64,000 nucleotides of DNA from Thalassia testudinum. Its lineage: Eukaryota; Streptophyta; Magnoliopsida; Alismatales; Hydrocharitaceae. The notes under the pieces were generated by a model that worked only from the letters and a program-made list of their open reading frames with translations, did not search any database and had not been told where the DNA came from. Within the stretch, counting starts at the first letter, position 1; each line of letters starts with the position of its first letter. The DNA lies in assembly GCA_037157565.1 (NCBI GenBank), contig JAZHRO010000013.1, forward strand, positions 120,294,001 through 120,358,000, read 5' to 3'. Made by a program: the position numbers and the translations under genes. Positions 43,020 through 53,835 of the stretch are shown one piece after another.

Positions 43020-44514
43020 CTGTAGATCTGGCACTCGACTATGGGAGGAGATACAGAGCGTGATGGCTGATCTACAACAGGTGCAACCTAGGATGAATGC
43101 GACGGACACATATGGCTAGTAGGGTACTTTCTCAGTGCAACAGGCGTATGAGAAAGTCATTAGGTCCAACAATGAGGTGGAGTATGACCCTGTTGACAGA
43201 AAGATTTGGCTCCATAAGGATTCTGGACTGCAAGGAGGGGTTGGCGGCAGATCTGATCAGGGACAGCTATGGGGGATCAAATAGCAGTCTGCAGAGGCTA
43301 CAACCAAAGAAACCCTCCCCTTTTTGGCGTTCAGTGATCAGTGCAATCAGCAGGTACTGGCATATGCTGCAGCCTAGACTTGGAGATGGCAGAGATTTCA
43401 GCTTGTGGAACGAGCAGTGGTCTGATTTGGGGGTGCTGAAAGAGGTCTACTCGGGAGCTTATGCTGCTTCTGTAGACAAGGAGGCTAGAGTCAGCAGCTT
43501 GTGGTTTGATGCAGGGGGCTGCTGGCGGATGGAAAGGCTGGAACACTGTAGATTTGGCACTCGACTATGGGAGGAGATGCAGAACCTGATGGCTGATCTA
43601 CAGCAGGTGCAGCCTAGGATGAATGCGACGGACACATATGGCTGGTGGGGTACTTTCTCAGTGCAACAGGCATATGAGAAACTCATTAGGTCCAGCAATG
43701 AGGTGGAGTATGACCCTGTTGAAAGAAAGATTTGGCTCCATAAGGATTCTGGACTGCAAGGAGGGCTTGGTGGCAGATTTGATCAGGGACAGCTATGGGG
43801 AATCAAATAGCAGTCTGCAGAGGCTACAACCAAAGAAACCCTCCCCTTTTTGGCATTCAATGATCAGTGCAATCAGCACGTACTGGCATATGCTGCGGCC
43901 TAGACTTGGAGATGGCAGAGATTTCAGCTTGTGGAACGAGCAGTGGTCTGATTTGGTGGTGCTGAAAGAGGTCTACTCGGGAGCTTATGCTGCTTCTGTA
44001 GACAAGGGGGCCAGAGTCAGCAGCTTGTGGTCTGATGCAGGGGGCTGCTAGCGGATGGAAGGGCTGGAACACTGCAGATCTGGCACTCGACTATGGGAGG
44101 AGAGGCAGAACCTGATGGCTGATCTACAATAGGTGCAGCCTAGGATGAATGCGACGGACACATATGGCTGGTAGGGTACTTTCTCAGTGCAACAGGCATA
44201 TGAGAAAGTCATTAGGTTCAACAATGAGGTGGAGTATGACCCTGTTGACAGAAAGATTTGGCTCTTGAGAATCCCTTTGAAGGTTCAGATATTCCTATGG
44301 CTTTGTAGACGGGAAGGCTTGATCACTGGTGATCTGAGGTACAGAAGGATGGGGACTACTCTAAATGCTTGCACTCTGTGTGGTTTACATTCTGACAGTA
44401 CGACACACATTTTCTCCTCTTTCCTAGTCACTAACAAGATTTGGAGGATGACTTGCCTAGAACTGCTTCCCACCTGCGATTTGTTGTGGCAGAGGTTCAT
44501 TAGTCCTGGCCGGC
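43020..44514 (+). mobile_element. LINE, segment 3: end of copy 3, copies 4 and 5, and ORF2 zinc region
   Basis: Copy 3 ends at 43215, copy 4 covers 43216-43739 (524 bp), and copy 5 runs from 43740 to about 44263. After the array the normal ORF2 sequence resumes at 44264. Element D cuts the LINE at 44514. Confidence 0.88.
44187..44514 (+). pseudogene. LINE ORF2 C-terminal zinc-binding (zf-RVT-like) region
   Basis: The frame reads KIWLLRIPLKVQIFLWLCRR, then CTLCGLHSDSTTHIFSSF, the Cys/His pattern found at the C-terminus of plant L1 polymerases. Its start lies in tandem copy 5, whose own frame is disrupted. The remaining ORF2 codons continue after D at 53216. Confidence 0.8.
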
Positions 44515-46295
44515 TGGTTGGTTTGAATTTCATGTTGTTTTAAGGTTATTGTCATTGTAGTATATCGCAAAAAGCTATCACCAGTTTAATATAATTTATT
44601 ACTCGGAATTAAAAGTTCCCTAAGGTCGAACTTAGGGAGCATACTAGGATTCCAGAAGCATATGAATTCACAATATATACTATTTTACAAAAATTAAGAA
44701 AAAGATAGAGAGAGAGTAAAAATTACTCCTTTTCTTTCTTTTTCCCTTTCCCTTCTCTTCTTTCGTCTTCTCTCTGGCTGCGGCAGGCTCCTCTTTTCTT
44801 CTTTTTCTTCCTACCCTTCTCTACTGGTCTTCTTTTCCTTCTTCCTTCTTCCTCTTCTTCTCTTTGCTGCGGCTTCTCCTTCACCTTCTTCTTTTTCTCT
44901 GCTATAGGAGCACTCTACGGCCAAGTCCTCACCACCCACTCTTCCTCTTCTTCTTCTTTCTTCTTCTCTACAGCTAAGTCCTGGTAGTGGCGGTTGAGGG
45001 GTTAAAAGTGACAGTGGGAGAGAGGGAAATTAAGAGGGGAGTAAGAGAAAGGTTTTTACCTACTTAATTGATGAAATGGGGGAGAGGTGGTGCTCGGCGC
45101 GTACCTACCGGCACCGGAGATGAAGGTGCCCAGAGGGGGGTAGCGGTGACGAGGAGATTATCTGGAGACGCTAGCTGGTGCAGCTTGGCATGAGAGGATG
45201 AGGCAGAGTGAACTCTGCTATAGGTATGGTAGCAGAGCGATGAAGGGGAGGAGGAAGGGTCGCCAGAAGGGTCGGGCTGCTTGGTCGGAGTGAGAAGGGA
45301 CGAGTTTTGGGGAATTCTCTGGCCACGACAAGCTTTCCCTGAACGGAGAGCCCTGCCGTTCCTTTTATAGCAGTTGGCGGGATGAGATTCTCGAGATGGA
45401 TCGTGGAGAGCATGCCGGAGTTGGTTGGAGATGGAGACCCATTCCTCTCGTGCATTTGCATGAGAGGAGTGGGCAATGGCAGGCCATGGCAGGGGGTTCC
45501 TGCGAAAGAGGACGACGCAAGGAACCCCCCTTTCATTCCTGAGAGTGGCCCCCATACTCTTTGCGGCGCCATCCTCCGTGCAAGGTCGTCGAAGATATGG
45601 GCTCCTGTGTGGGGTGGCAGAGGGGCCGTTCTGTAAAGAATGAAAGAGAAGTTGGGGGACAAAATGCAAGGGTTCAAAAAGATAAGGGTCGAAATGTAAT
45701 TCAAGAGGACCAATTTGTAAAGTAGGTCAAGATGGCCTTCCCTTAGGTCCAAATTTTGGTACCAACCTAATTTAGACTTAAGGAATTCAATGGTGTAATT
45801 TGATTTTAGGTTTGACCACATTTGACTGATCAATTCGCATAAAAATCCAAATTAAGTCAAAAATTGGGCATGGTTCTCAATTTAGGTCAAGATAGGTTCC
45901 AAAGGCCAAATTAAAGGCTCTCAACCCTAGGGAATATTTTTATATGTATTTTAGAGGGTTTAGTTAGTTTTTATCCTTCCTAAAATCTCGTGAATTAAAG
46001 TGGGTTTGTTTCAAGGTTACAGAATGTCATTTAATTCCTAGAAGTTGCTATAACCCTTTTCAGATCAGATCATCCCACTTTCTCTCTTATTAAGCTCATT
46101 TATCTTGTGTTTAGGCCCTTAGACACCCCGATTGTGTACTGCATTGGCAAAATTGCAGTTTTACCTCTTGTGAATTATTTTCTTCTTAAATTTAGACTTC
46201 TCTGTTTTAGGCACTCCCTTAGGTTTTGTAGGAGCTTTTGTGCACTTATTTAGGTCAAAATGTGCTAGTTAGGGTTCATGATGAGGCACTCATCA
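44515..46295 (-). repeat. 3' LTR of element D (left copy, internally deleted)
   Basis: At 1781 bp it is 864 bp shorter than the right copy. The gap lies near 44977, where ctaagtcctgg is joined directly to tagtggcgg; in the right LTR these lie at about 51030 and 51912. The TATA box is at 45362-45370, hairpin 1 at 45439-45472 and the terminal hairpin at 46279-46295. Confidence 0.9.
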
Positions 46296-46306
46296 TACCC
46301 CCATGC
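46296..46306 (-). promoter_or_regulatory. Polypurine tract of element D
   Basis: The minus strand reads gcatgggggta next to the LTR, as in A. Confidence 0.85.
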
Positions 46307-47623
46307 CTAGCTTTTGCTAGTCCCTTAGCAAAACCTTAAGGTTTTAACCCTTGTTCTAGACCATGAATTTCTTATCAAGTTTAGATAAGTGCTTTTCCTC
46401 TTGTATCCTTGATTAGGTCAGAATGCTAATCATAGGCCTAAAAGGTACTCTAGTACCAACCAAGATCCAGATCTGTCTAGCTTTAGCCTCAGTCTTTAGC
46501 AAAGGTTTTTAAGGCATACAGGAACTAACCTAAGGTTTATTGGACTTTGTGGTTAAAGCACCCGTGCTTGAGATAATTTTAGCCTTGGTTCAGTTCGCAG
46601 TGCATTTTGTAAGAGAGAGGGATAGAAGATTTATTTGTTTGGAGAGTTTTCTCTCTTTTTCTTTTTAATTCTAGCTTAGGATTGGCTTCTCAACACGATC
46701 TGTATTGGATTCCTTGTCCCCATCATCAATCCTTAAGGGTCCCTGATAGTCGATGCTTCGAGATAGCACCGCCCATGGTAACCCCCAGAACCCTGGCATT
46801 CAAGATTTCGAGATAATCCCGTCCATGGTGTTTTGTGGCCGAATTAAGACCCTGGCAATTGACACTTCGTGATAATGCCATCCATGGAATCTGAACTAGC
46901 AGAGTGCTTTCATGCCCCCAGTAGGATATGTGAATATCCTAAGAGACAAGCACCGAGGAGATGATATTTTGTTAAGCATCTTCGAGGGGAATTTCCCACC
47001 TCTCCGCGCTGGGAACTCGTCCAAATCAACTTGTGTTGATCGGCCACTCCTACTCTAGGTGACATTTTCAGAATATTTGAAATGCTTCTGTGTGATTTTG
47101 ATGCTTATGCTTACTGACAGACTGTGTGTGTGACTTTGGGTGCTTAGGTTACTGAGTCCTATAAACCAAAAGTCAGTTAACGAGGTCAAATACTCCCTAA
47201 GCCTTGGACCTAATACTTAAGCTTTTCATTCTCCTCAACCTCTTGAGGAATATCTAGATCTTAATGGGTACTAAGTGTCTATCCAAGAATGCCAAAGGTT
47301 TGCGTTCTTACTAATCTTTTTGTGCACTTTCCTTTTTGTTTTCCTTAATGTGATCTAGAACTTTGGTTAATTCCTTAATTTCTTGCTAATGACTATCCCT
47401 TTTCTTTCATTTTGTGCTCCTTTTCTTTTTTCATTTTGTTCTCTTTCTCCTCCTCCTTTTGTAAAATCCACAAGAATTTCTTCCCACCTCTAATTTTATT
47501 AAAATTTTTTTTAATTTTTATGGTGTTTTTGGTATATGTGAATTTTTTTATTTAAAACCTTTTTTTGGTATATGTGAATTTTTTTGTTTAAAACCTTTTC
47601 TTATGAGTTTTGCACTTTCATAA
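46307..47623 (-). other. 3' untranslated block of D between the two polypurine motifs
   Basis: Homologous to 13452-14709 in A. It keeps three units with ttcgagat or ttcgtgat at about 46745-46890. A short duplication of tttttggtatatgtgaattttt lies near 47530-47585. No gene is seen. Confidence 0.6.
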
Positions 47624-47659
47624 CCCCCCCATGCCTAAGATTTGCAATGTCCTCATTGT
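47624..47659 (-). promoter_or_regulatory. Inner polypurine-tract-like motif of D
   Basis: On the minus strand atgaggacattgc precedes gcatggggggg, 1.32 kb before the LTR-adjacent tract. Confidence 0.5.
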
Positions 47660-47781
47660 AAATTAGGAGGGTTTATTATTATCTAGGTTCATTCATTAGG
47701 AGGTGGAATCGGCTATCCTAAAGGATGATCCTAAAGTGGAAAGAAGTGTCAGAAAAGGTTTCAAGTTTTTGGGAAAGAATG

Positions 47782-47797
47782 ACGGGTTGCCTCCCAT
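47782..47797 (-). other. Stem-loop after the stop codon of the D ORF
   Basis: The arms, as in A, enclose a 6-nt loop 21 nt after the stop; one pair is a G-T wobble (atggg against cccgt). Confidence 0.55.
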
Positions 47798-47818
47798 TAA
47801 GCGCTGAGTTTTACACCT

Positions 47819-49443
47819 TCAGCCAAGTGGGAAATGGGATGGAGAGGGAATGGTGAAATCAGCAGATTTTAGTATAACAAACACCTTGATCAAGAGCCTG
47901 GTTGGTCCAACCAGGTGCTTGTTCAGATCAGTAGGCTGATGATGCAGCCCAAACCCAATCAATCTGGTGGGTTGATAGATGTAGATCAAGAGGTGTGGAA
48001 CCGACCATATACTATGAAGCTCAGATGGATGTGGAAGTGTGAATGCGGGGTTTGGCTGAGTCGAATCAGCCTGGTCAGAGTAGGGACCCGTAAAATAATC
48101 AGTGAATGACGCGGAAACCCTACAGGGGTGATTAGAGAATGATGGAGCATGGTCTTTAGTCTGATCAGTGTCCGAAACTTGATATAGATGTGGAATTGCA
48201 ATCGGCTCAGTGAGAGGTGAATCTGAATAGAAATTGAGTCCGGTTGCAGGCCTAGGTTGAGAAGAGGTTTTGATTAGTTCTTTGTGTGCAGAAGAGGTGA
48301 CTTTAATGAGAACTGTGTGTGAGGGCTCTTCTAGAAACGAATGATAAGTGGTCTCCTGTAGAGAGTCCTCTAGGTAACTATCAAATGCCTGAAGAGTGTC
48401 TATGGGATGAAGGAAATCTGAATTAAGAAAAGATTTGAATTCTGGGTTGCAATCACTCGTGGCATTTTGTGGTTTTGGTTTCTGAGGATCGAAAAGAATT
48501 GATTTCAAGTTGCTGGAACCTGAACTTAATTCAATGATCCCAGGAACCGAGACCTCAAAGTTAGAGTCGGAGGATGAGTGATGTGAACTGAGGTCATAGA
48601 TGGAGAGGGATATTCATCAAATAGAGGCCTGGAATCATATTCTTTATTGAAAATTTGATCTTTACCATACGGGGCCTCATAATCTTCCCAATAAGTTTCG
48701 GATCCAGATTCTAGGCTTAGGATGTGGGTAGAATTACTAGAATCTAAGTCCGAATAACCTTCGAGGATCACCTCATCAAAATAAGGGGCGGAATTTATAC
48801 CCTCAAGAGGTTTAGTTCTGATCTCATTGTTGCAGGAGTCTTGGAATTCTAAGCTTGGCGATTCATGGTCTAGGGTTGGCTTAGCATTGTGTTTTCCTAC
48901 AACTTCCCAACCTAATTCAATGTTGTCTTTTATCTGGGTTGGGAATCCACAACCACCCTATGCCTTAGTCCCGAGGTCTGGGAAACTGGATTGATCCTCA
49001 ATACTGTTCCAAGATGGTTCATCCTCTGTTTCAGGTATATACGGGTATTTCTGGTTGATAGTTTGTTCCAGTAATCTCATCATCTCCACCCATTTCTCAA
49101 GAGCAGCTTGGTGTTGTTCCCAAAGTACAGGATTTGTCAACCATTGAAGGTATTCAGATTTGTGTAATTTTTCTATCTCAATGTATCCTGTTAGGAGCCT
49201 ATCTCGGGTTGATCCTTTTATGGCTTCTGTCAACAGAACTTGGGCACAGTTTATGATTAAGGCTGTGGTTGTTGGGACATCAACCTGGATGTCTTCTAAT
49301 GGTGTTGAGGGTTTATATTTAATTTCATAGAACTCAAGGGCATCCTCAATCATCCTATCTCTCATGGATCTTTGTGATTCAGGTTTCTTGAAGGGTGATG
49401 CTAAGTAACCAGGCTGCATATTTGGATCAGGAGGTGAAATCAA
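47819..49443 (-). pseudogene. Broken copy of the unknown A/D family ORF (element D)
   Basis: The first 161 codons (49443-48958) match the A protein closely, including DVPTTTALIINCAQVLLTEA and GYIEIEKLHKSEYLQWL, and end at a TAG. Fragments of the acidic region follow at 48771-48526 and 48508-47819. About 300 bp present in A (15711-16025) are missing near 48605. The C-terminal 130 codons are again similar to A, ending SPSHFPLG. The N-terminal domain is better kept than the acidic middle. Confidence 0.85.
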
Positions 49444-50542
49444 GATGTAGAATCAGAATTTCGATGTAGAATCAAGTTGTGCCATGATGGAAGGACTTGT
49501 TTCAAAATCAGAGGAAAAGGGCTATGTGGAAGATTGCTGCACATGCAAGGGTACCGAGGCTTGACCTCGGGGAAAGTGAATTTCTAAAGGAGGTTTCAAG
49601 GACCTCCTACCAAACATACACTGATGGAGTGGATGAGTTTAGCAGGTGCTGGACCCAATCAAGACACCCAAAATATTGGGTGACTATAGAGGTTCGGGGC
49701 GGATGGCACCCCTTGATCAGAAGGTCATCCACCTGAGAATTACCTGGGTAGCCAGAGAGGGTGAGTCCTGCGAAGACCCCTACATGGTAGAGCACCCCCA
49801 CGGGTTACAGGGTTTCCCCCACCTAACCTCTCTTGTCACTGAGATTCCAGGTAGACCAGAGTGGGGACCTTGACCTCTTAAGTCTACCACTTTTAATTAG
49901 GATCAAGGTGCTTAGGGTTTTCACTTGAACTTTAACCTTTTGAGTGCAAAGAGTGACCTAATTCAAAGGTTGGTTGATCCAAGGGATCAACTTCACCTAT
50001 TAGTTCCTTTAAGAGCTTATTAGGTCTTGTCTTTTAGGGTTCAAGTGACTTAAGGGCCAGATTGTTTAGGGTTTCTCTTAATAGATGTTTTCAAGCAATG
50101 GCTTGGGCACACTTCTTTTGGGAATTCTCAATTCTTGCTTAGAAAGTGTGTCTCTAAAACCCTAGCTTTGAATCTTAAATTGGCTCTAATTGGTCCAGTT
50201 AGTTGCCTCAAGATTGGGTAATTAGGGCTCAAGCAAGAAGGTTTTAGCCCTACCTACCATTAATGGATATACAGATAAAATCTGTTGAAATTTGAAAACA
50301 TGCAACTTTGCTGTTTTACTATGTATAAAAGACAGGTTATTCCTGAATTGCTTTTTTTCTTTTTCTTCCTCTTTAGAACTTAGGGATTTAAACGAGAGGA
50401 TAGAAAATTACCTGTCCTTGGCGTGGTTGTTGTGTGGCTGCTTGTTTTCTTCTTAATTTCCGATGCTTGCACAACAAAAGAGGAGATTAAGCCAATAGTA
50501 AATCAAAAATTATGAATTAATAGCTTCTAGAATGGCCATTGC
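49444..50542 (-). other. 5' leader of element D
   Basis: About 1.1 kb, homologous to the A leader; strongest similarity at 49675-49870. No shared ORF. Confidence 0.55.
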
Positions 50543-50560
50543 TCCCCGGCAACAGTGCCA
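50543..50560 (-). promoter_or_regulatory. Primer-binding site of element D (tRNA-Asp, decayed)
   Basis: The plus strand tccccggcaacagtgcca differs at two positions from the tRNA-Asp 3' end. Confidence 0.85.
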
Positions 50561-50565
50561 AAAAC

Positions 50566-53210
50566 TGGTTGGTTTGAATTTCGCGGTGTTTTAAGGTTGT
50601 AGTCGTTGTAGTATATCGCGAAAAGCTATCACCAGTTTAATACAATTTATTACTCAGAATTAAAAGTTTCCCAAGGTTGAACTCAGGGAGCATACTAGGA
50701 TTCCAGAAGCATATGAATTCACAATACATACTGTTTTACAAAAATTAAGAAAGAGAGAGAGAGAGTAAAAATTGCTCCTTTTCTTTCTTTTTCCCTTTCC
50801 CTTCTCTTCTTTCTTCTTCTCTCTGGCTGCGGCAGGGTCCTCTTTTCTTCTTTTTCTTCTTTCACTTCTCTGCTGGTCTTCTTTTCCTTCTTGCTTCTTC
50901 CTCTTCTTCTCTTTGCTGCGGCTTCTCCTTCACCTTCTTCTTTTTCTCTACTGTGGGAGCACTCTGCGGCCAAGTCCTCACCGCCCACTCTTCCTCTTCT
51001 TCTTCTTTCTTCTTCTCTGTGGCTAAGTCCCGACCACTGCTCTTCTTCTTCCTCATCTGTTCCTTGCACACACACACAAGCTCAACGAAAAACCTACCCT
51101 ACCCTTCCCACGTCTCTCTCTCTCTGGATCTCTCTTTAGTACACTCTCCCAGAGCCAAGTAATCGGGTTGGGTCGAGTGTTCGGGTCCAGGCACACCGAT
51201 GTGGGTGGTGCGTGAGGAGTGCATAAGAGTAGGGGTAGTCAGGTCGCAGGTCAGGTCCGCATGGGAAGAGCCGCGGATGAGACCCGAGTGATAGGTGAGG
51301 AGGGACCTCACCCCAGTGATTCGAGGCGAAAAGCCTCTGCGACTTTTTGAATTTATGTGTGGGCGTGCGCCTACAAACTTTGGAGGTTGGACTAAAGTCC
51401 CACCTCCGATCTCGGGCGTCTGTGGGAAGAGGGTGCATCCCATTGGGGTAGCAGCAGAGGCCTGCGACCCCAATTTTGAACCTGAATGCATGCGGAAGTA
51501 GATTCCGCATGACCTGGGACCTGCTGCCTGGGACGAGGAGACCTAGGTGAAGCTCCCAAGCAAGCTTCACTCGCTCGACAATGGCGGCGAACACCTGGTT
51601 TCTGAAATCACTAAAACGGCCTCACAGCCACGTTAAAAGGTTCAGGGAGGATCGCCCAGGTGTGGCAAGTGTGCAGCGGTGGTCGGCGAGATGCGCGAGT
51701 GCTTGTGGCCGTGCGCCTATGGCACACTGCGTGAGTGAGAGTGGGTGTGTTCGGGGGATGTTCTGGGTGTGTGGAATGGAGGTGTGAGTGGGGGAAAGTG
51801 TTGAGTAGAGTGAGGGGATGCTTCTGGGCTTGTCGACGAGGGGTGGAGTGGTCTGTGGAGGTGGAGTGACCTCGCCGAAGTTGGTGGCCGAAGGTGGAGC
51901 TGATGGTGGTGGTAGTGGCGGTCGAGGGGTTAAAAGTGATAGTGGGAGAGAGGGAAATTAAGAGGGGAGTAAAAGAAAGGTTTTTACCTATTTAATTGAT
52001 GAAAGGGGGGAGAGGAGGCCCTCGGCGTTTACCTACCGGTGCCGGAGACGAAGGTGCCCAGAGGGGGCAACGACGACGAGGAGAGGATTTGGAGATCCAG
52101 CTGGTGCAGCCTGGCGCGGGAGGATGAGGCAGAGTGAACTCTGCTGCAGGCATAGTAGTAGAGCAATGAAGGGTCACCAGAAGCATCGAGCTGCTTGGTT
52201 GGAGTGAGAAGGGATGAGTTTGGGGGAATTCTCTGGCCAAGACAAGCTTGCCCTGACCGGAGAGCCCTGCCGTTCCTTTTATAGCAGCTGGCGAGAGGAG
52301 ATTCTCGAGGGTGGATCGTGGAGAGCATGCCAGAGTTGGTTGAAGATGGAGACCCATTCCTCTCGTGCATTCGCACGAGAGGAGTGGGCAATGGCAGGCC
52401 ATGGCAGGGGGTTCCTACGAAAGAGGACGACGCAGGGAACCCCCCTTTCATTCATGAGAGTGGCCCCCATACCCTGCGTGGTGCCATCCTCCGCGCAAGG
52501 TCGCCAGAGGTATGGGTGCCTACGTGGGGTGACAGAGGGGCCATTTTGTAAAGAACGAAACAGAAGTTGAGGGGTAAAATGCAAGGGTTCAAAAAGATAA
52601 GGGTCGAAAAGTAATTCAAGAGGACCAATTTGCAAAGTAGGTCAAGATGGCCTTTCCTTATGTCCAAATTTTGGTACCAACCTAATTTGGAGTTAAGGAA
52701 TTCAATGGTGTAATTTTATTTTAGGTTTGACCATGTTTGACTAGTCAATTTGTGCAAAAACTCAAATTAGGTCAAAAATTGGGCATGGTTCTCAATTTAG
52801 GTCAAGATAGGTTCCAAAGGCCAAATTGAAGGTTCTAAACCCTAGGGAATATTTTTATATGAATTTTATAGGGTTTAGTTGATTTTTATCCTTCTTAGAA
52901 CCTCATGAATTAAAGAGGATTTGTTTCAGATTTACAGAATGTCATTTAATTCCTAGAAGTTGCTATAACCCTTTTCAGATCAGATCATCCCACTTTCTCT
53001 CTTATTAAGCTCATTTGACCTGTGTTTAGGCCCTTAGACACCCCGTTTGTGTACTGCATTGGCAAAATTACACTTTAACCCCTTGTGAATTATTTTCTTC
53101 TCAAATTTAGACTTCTCTATTTTAGGCTCTCCTTTAGGTTTTGTCGGAGCTTTTGTGCACTTATTTAGGTCAAAATGTGCTAGTTAGGGTTCATGATGAG
53201 GCTCTCATCA
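50566..53210 (-). repeat. 5' LTR of element D (right copy)
   Basis: 2645 bp, starting tgatgagagcc on the minus strand and ending aaccaacca. The TATA box is at 52276-52284, the stem-loop block at 52354-52550, and the terminal hairpin at 53194-53210. At 50602-50615 the plus strand reads gtcgttgtagtata, matching the first 14 nt of tRNA-Asp. A CT-rich zone lies at about 50770-51060. Confidence 0.92.
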
Positions 53211-53215
53211 CCAAC

Positions 53216-53438
53216 CTTTAGGGGCATTGGCAGCTGCTTTGTGGTGTGTGTGGAGGGCGCGTAATGATAAGCTTTTTCAGGAGAGACCGGTGAGATGTGA
53301 GAACATTGTAAATGAATGCTGGTCCCTCATACATAGTTGGGGATCTCCTTTGTAATACTTTTTTTTGATATGAAATACACTACCCTCCGGATTGCTATCG
53401 GATCATGATAGCAATCTTCACTGTTTAAAAAAAAAAAA
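53216..53438 (+). mobile_element. LINE, segment 4: ORF2 end, 3' UTR and poly-A
   Basis: It begins with the last codons of ORF2 (ALAALWCVWRARND type) and has a short 3' UTR with ttttttttgatatgaaatac. A 12-A tail at 53427-53438 is followed at once by the duplicated target word tgaaagcatg. Confidence 0.9.
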
Positions 53439-53835
53439 TGAAAGCATGTAGGAAAGTAGAAGTGGAAGAATAGCACTTGGTTTTCGGGAGATTCTGGTCA
53501 GCTTGGAACAGTCTTTGCACGTGCTGATTTTAGTGCCTTTAGCTAGGTGAGGTCCTCAAAAAAAGAAAACTAACATTGAGGATGTAATAACGTAGTTTCC
53601 AAGCCCCTAGATATGGTCATCGGAGAGTAAAAATGGGCTTGCCAAAGAGATGATTAATGAAAGTGGCAAGCTGGTGGTGCAGAGAGAGCCCAAATGGTCT
53701 CTAATAGGAGTTTTATTGATTCATTATAGAGGAGGTGTGGGTGGATATAGAAATTGTGCAATGATTGGGAGAATAAGGATGATGAGGGTTTTGTGATGTG
53801 TCAGGGGTTTGTAAGTACTCTAATGTTTCAAGAGT
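53439..53835 (-). other. F sequence between gag-protease and the LINE insertion
   Basis: No ORF is present. The part next to the LINE matches, inverted, about 1455-1555 of G (gattctggtcagcttgga and a cacgtgctga word). In G this sequence follows the integrase stop, so F lacks pol between here and the protease. Confidence 0.6.

Larger units (their letters stand above)
44515..53210 (-). mobile_element. Element D: older relative of element A
   Basis: A minus-strand element in the LINE with LTRs at 44515-46295 and 50566-53210 and an imperfect target duplication ccggc/ccaac (44510-44514, 53211-53215). The interior is homologous to A, including leader, unknown ORF, inner and outer polypurine motifs and stem-loops. 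LTR divergence and ORF damage show that it is older than A. Confidence 0.92.

Noticed and set aside
50719..51162. Lys/Glu- or Ser/Leu-rich proteins
   Set aside because: They are translations of a CT-rich LTR tract (low-complexity sequence).
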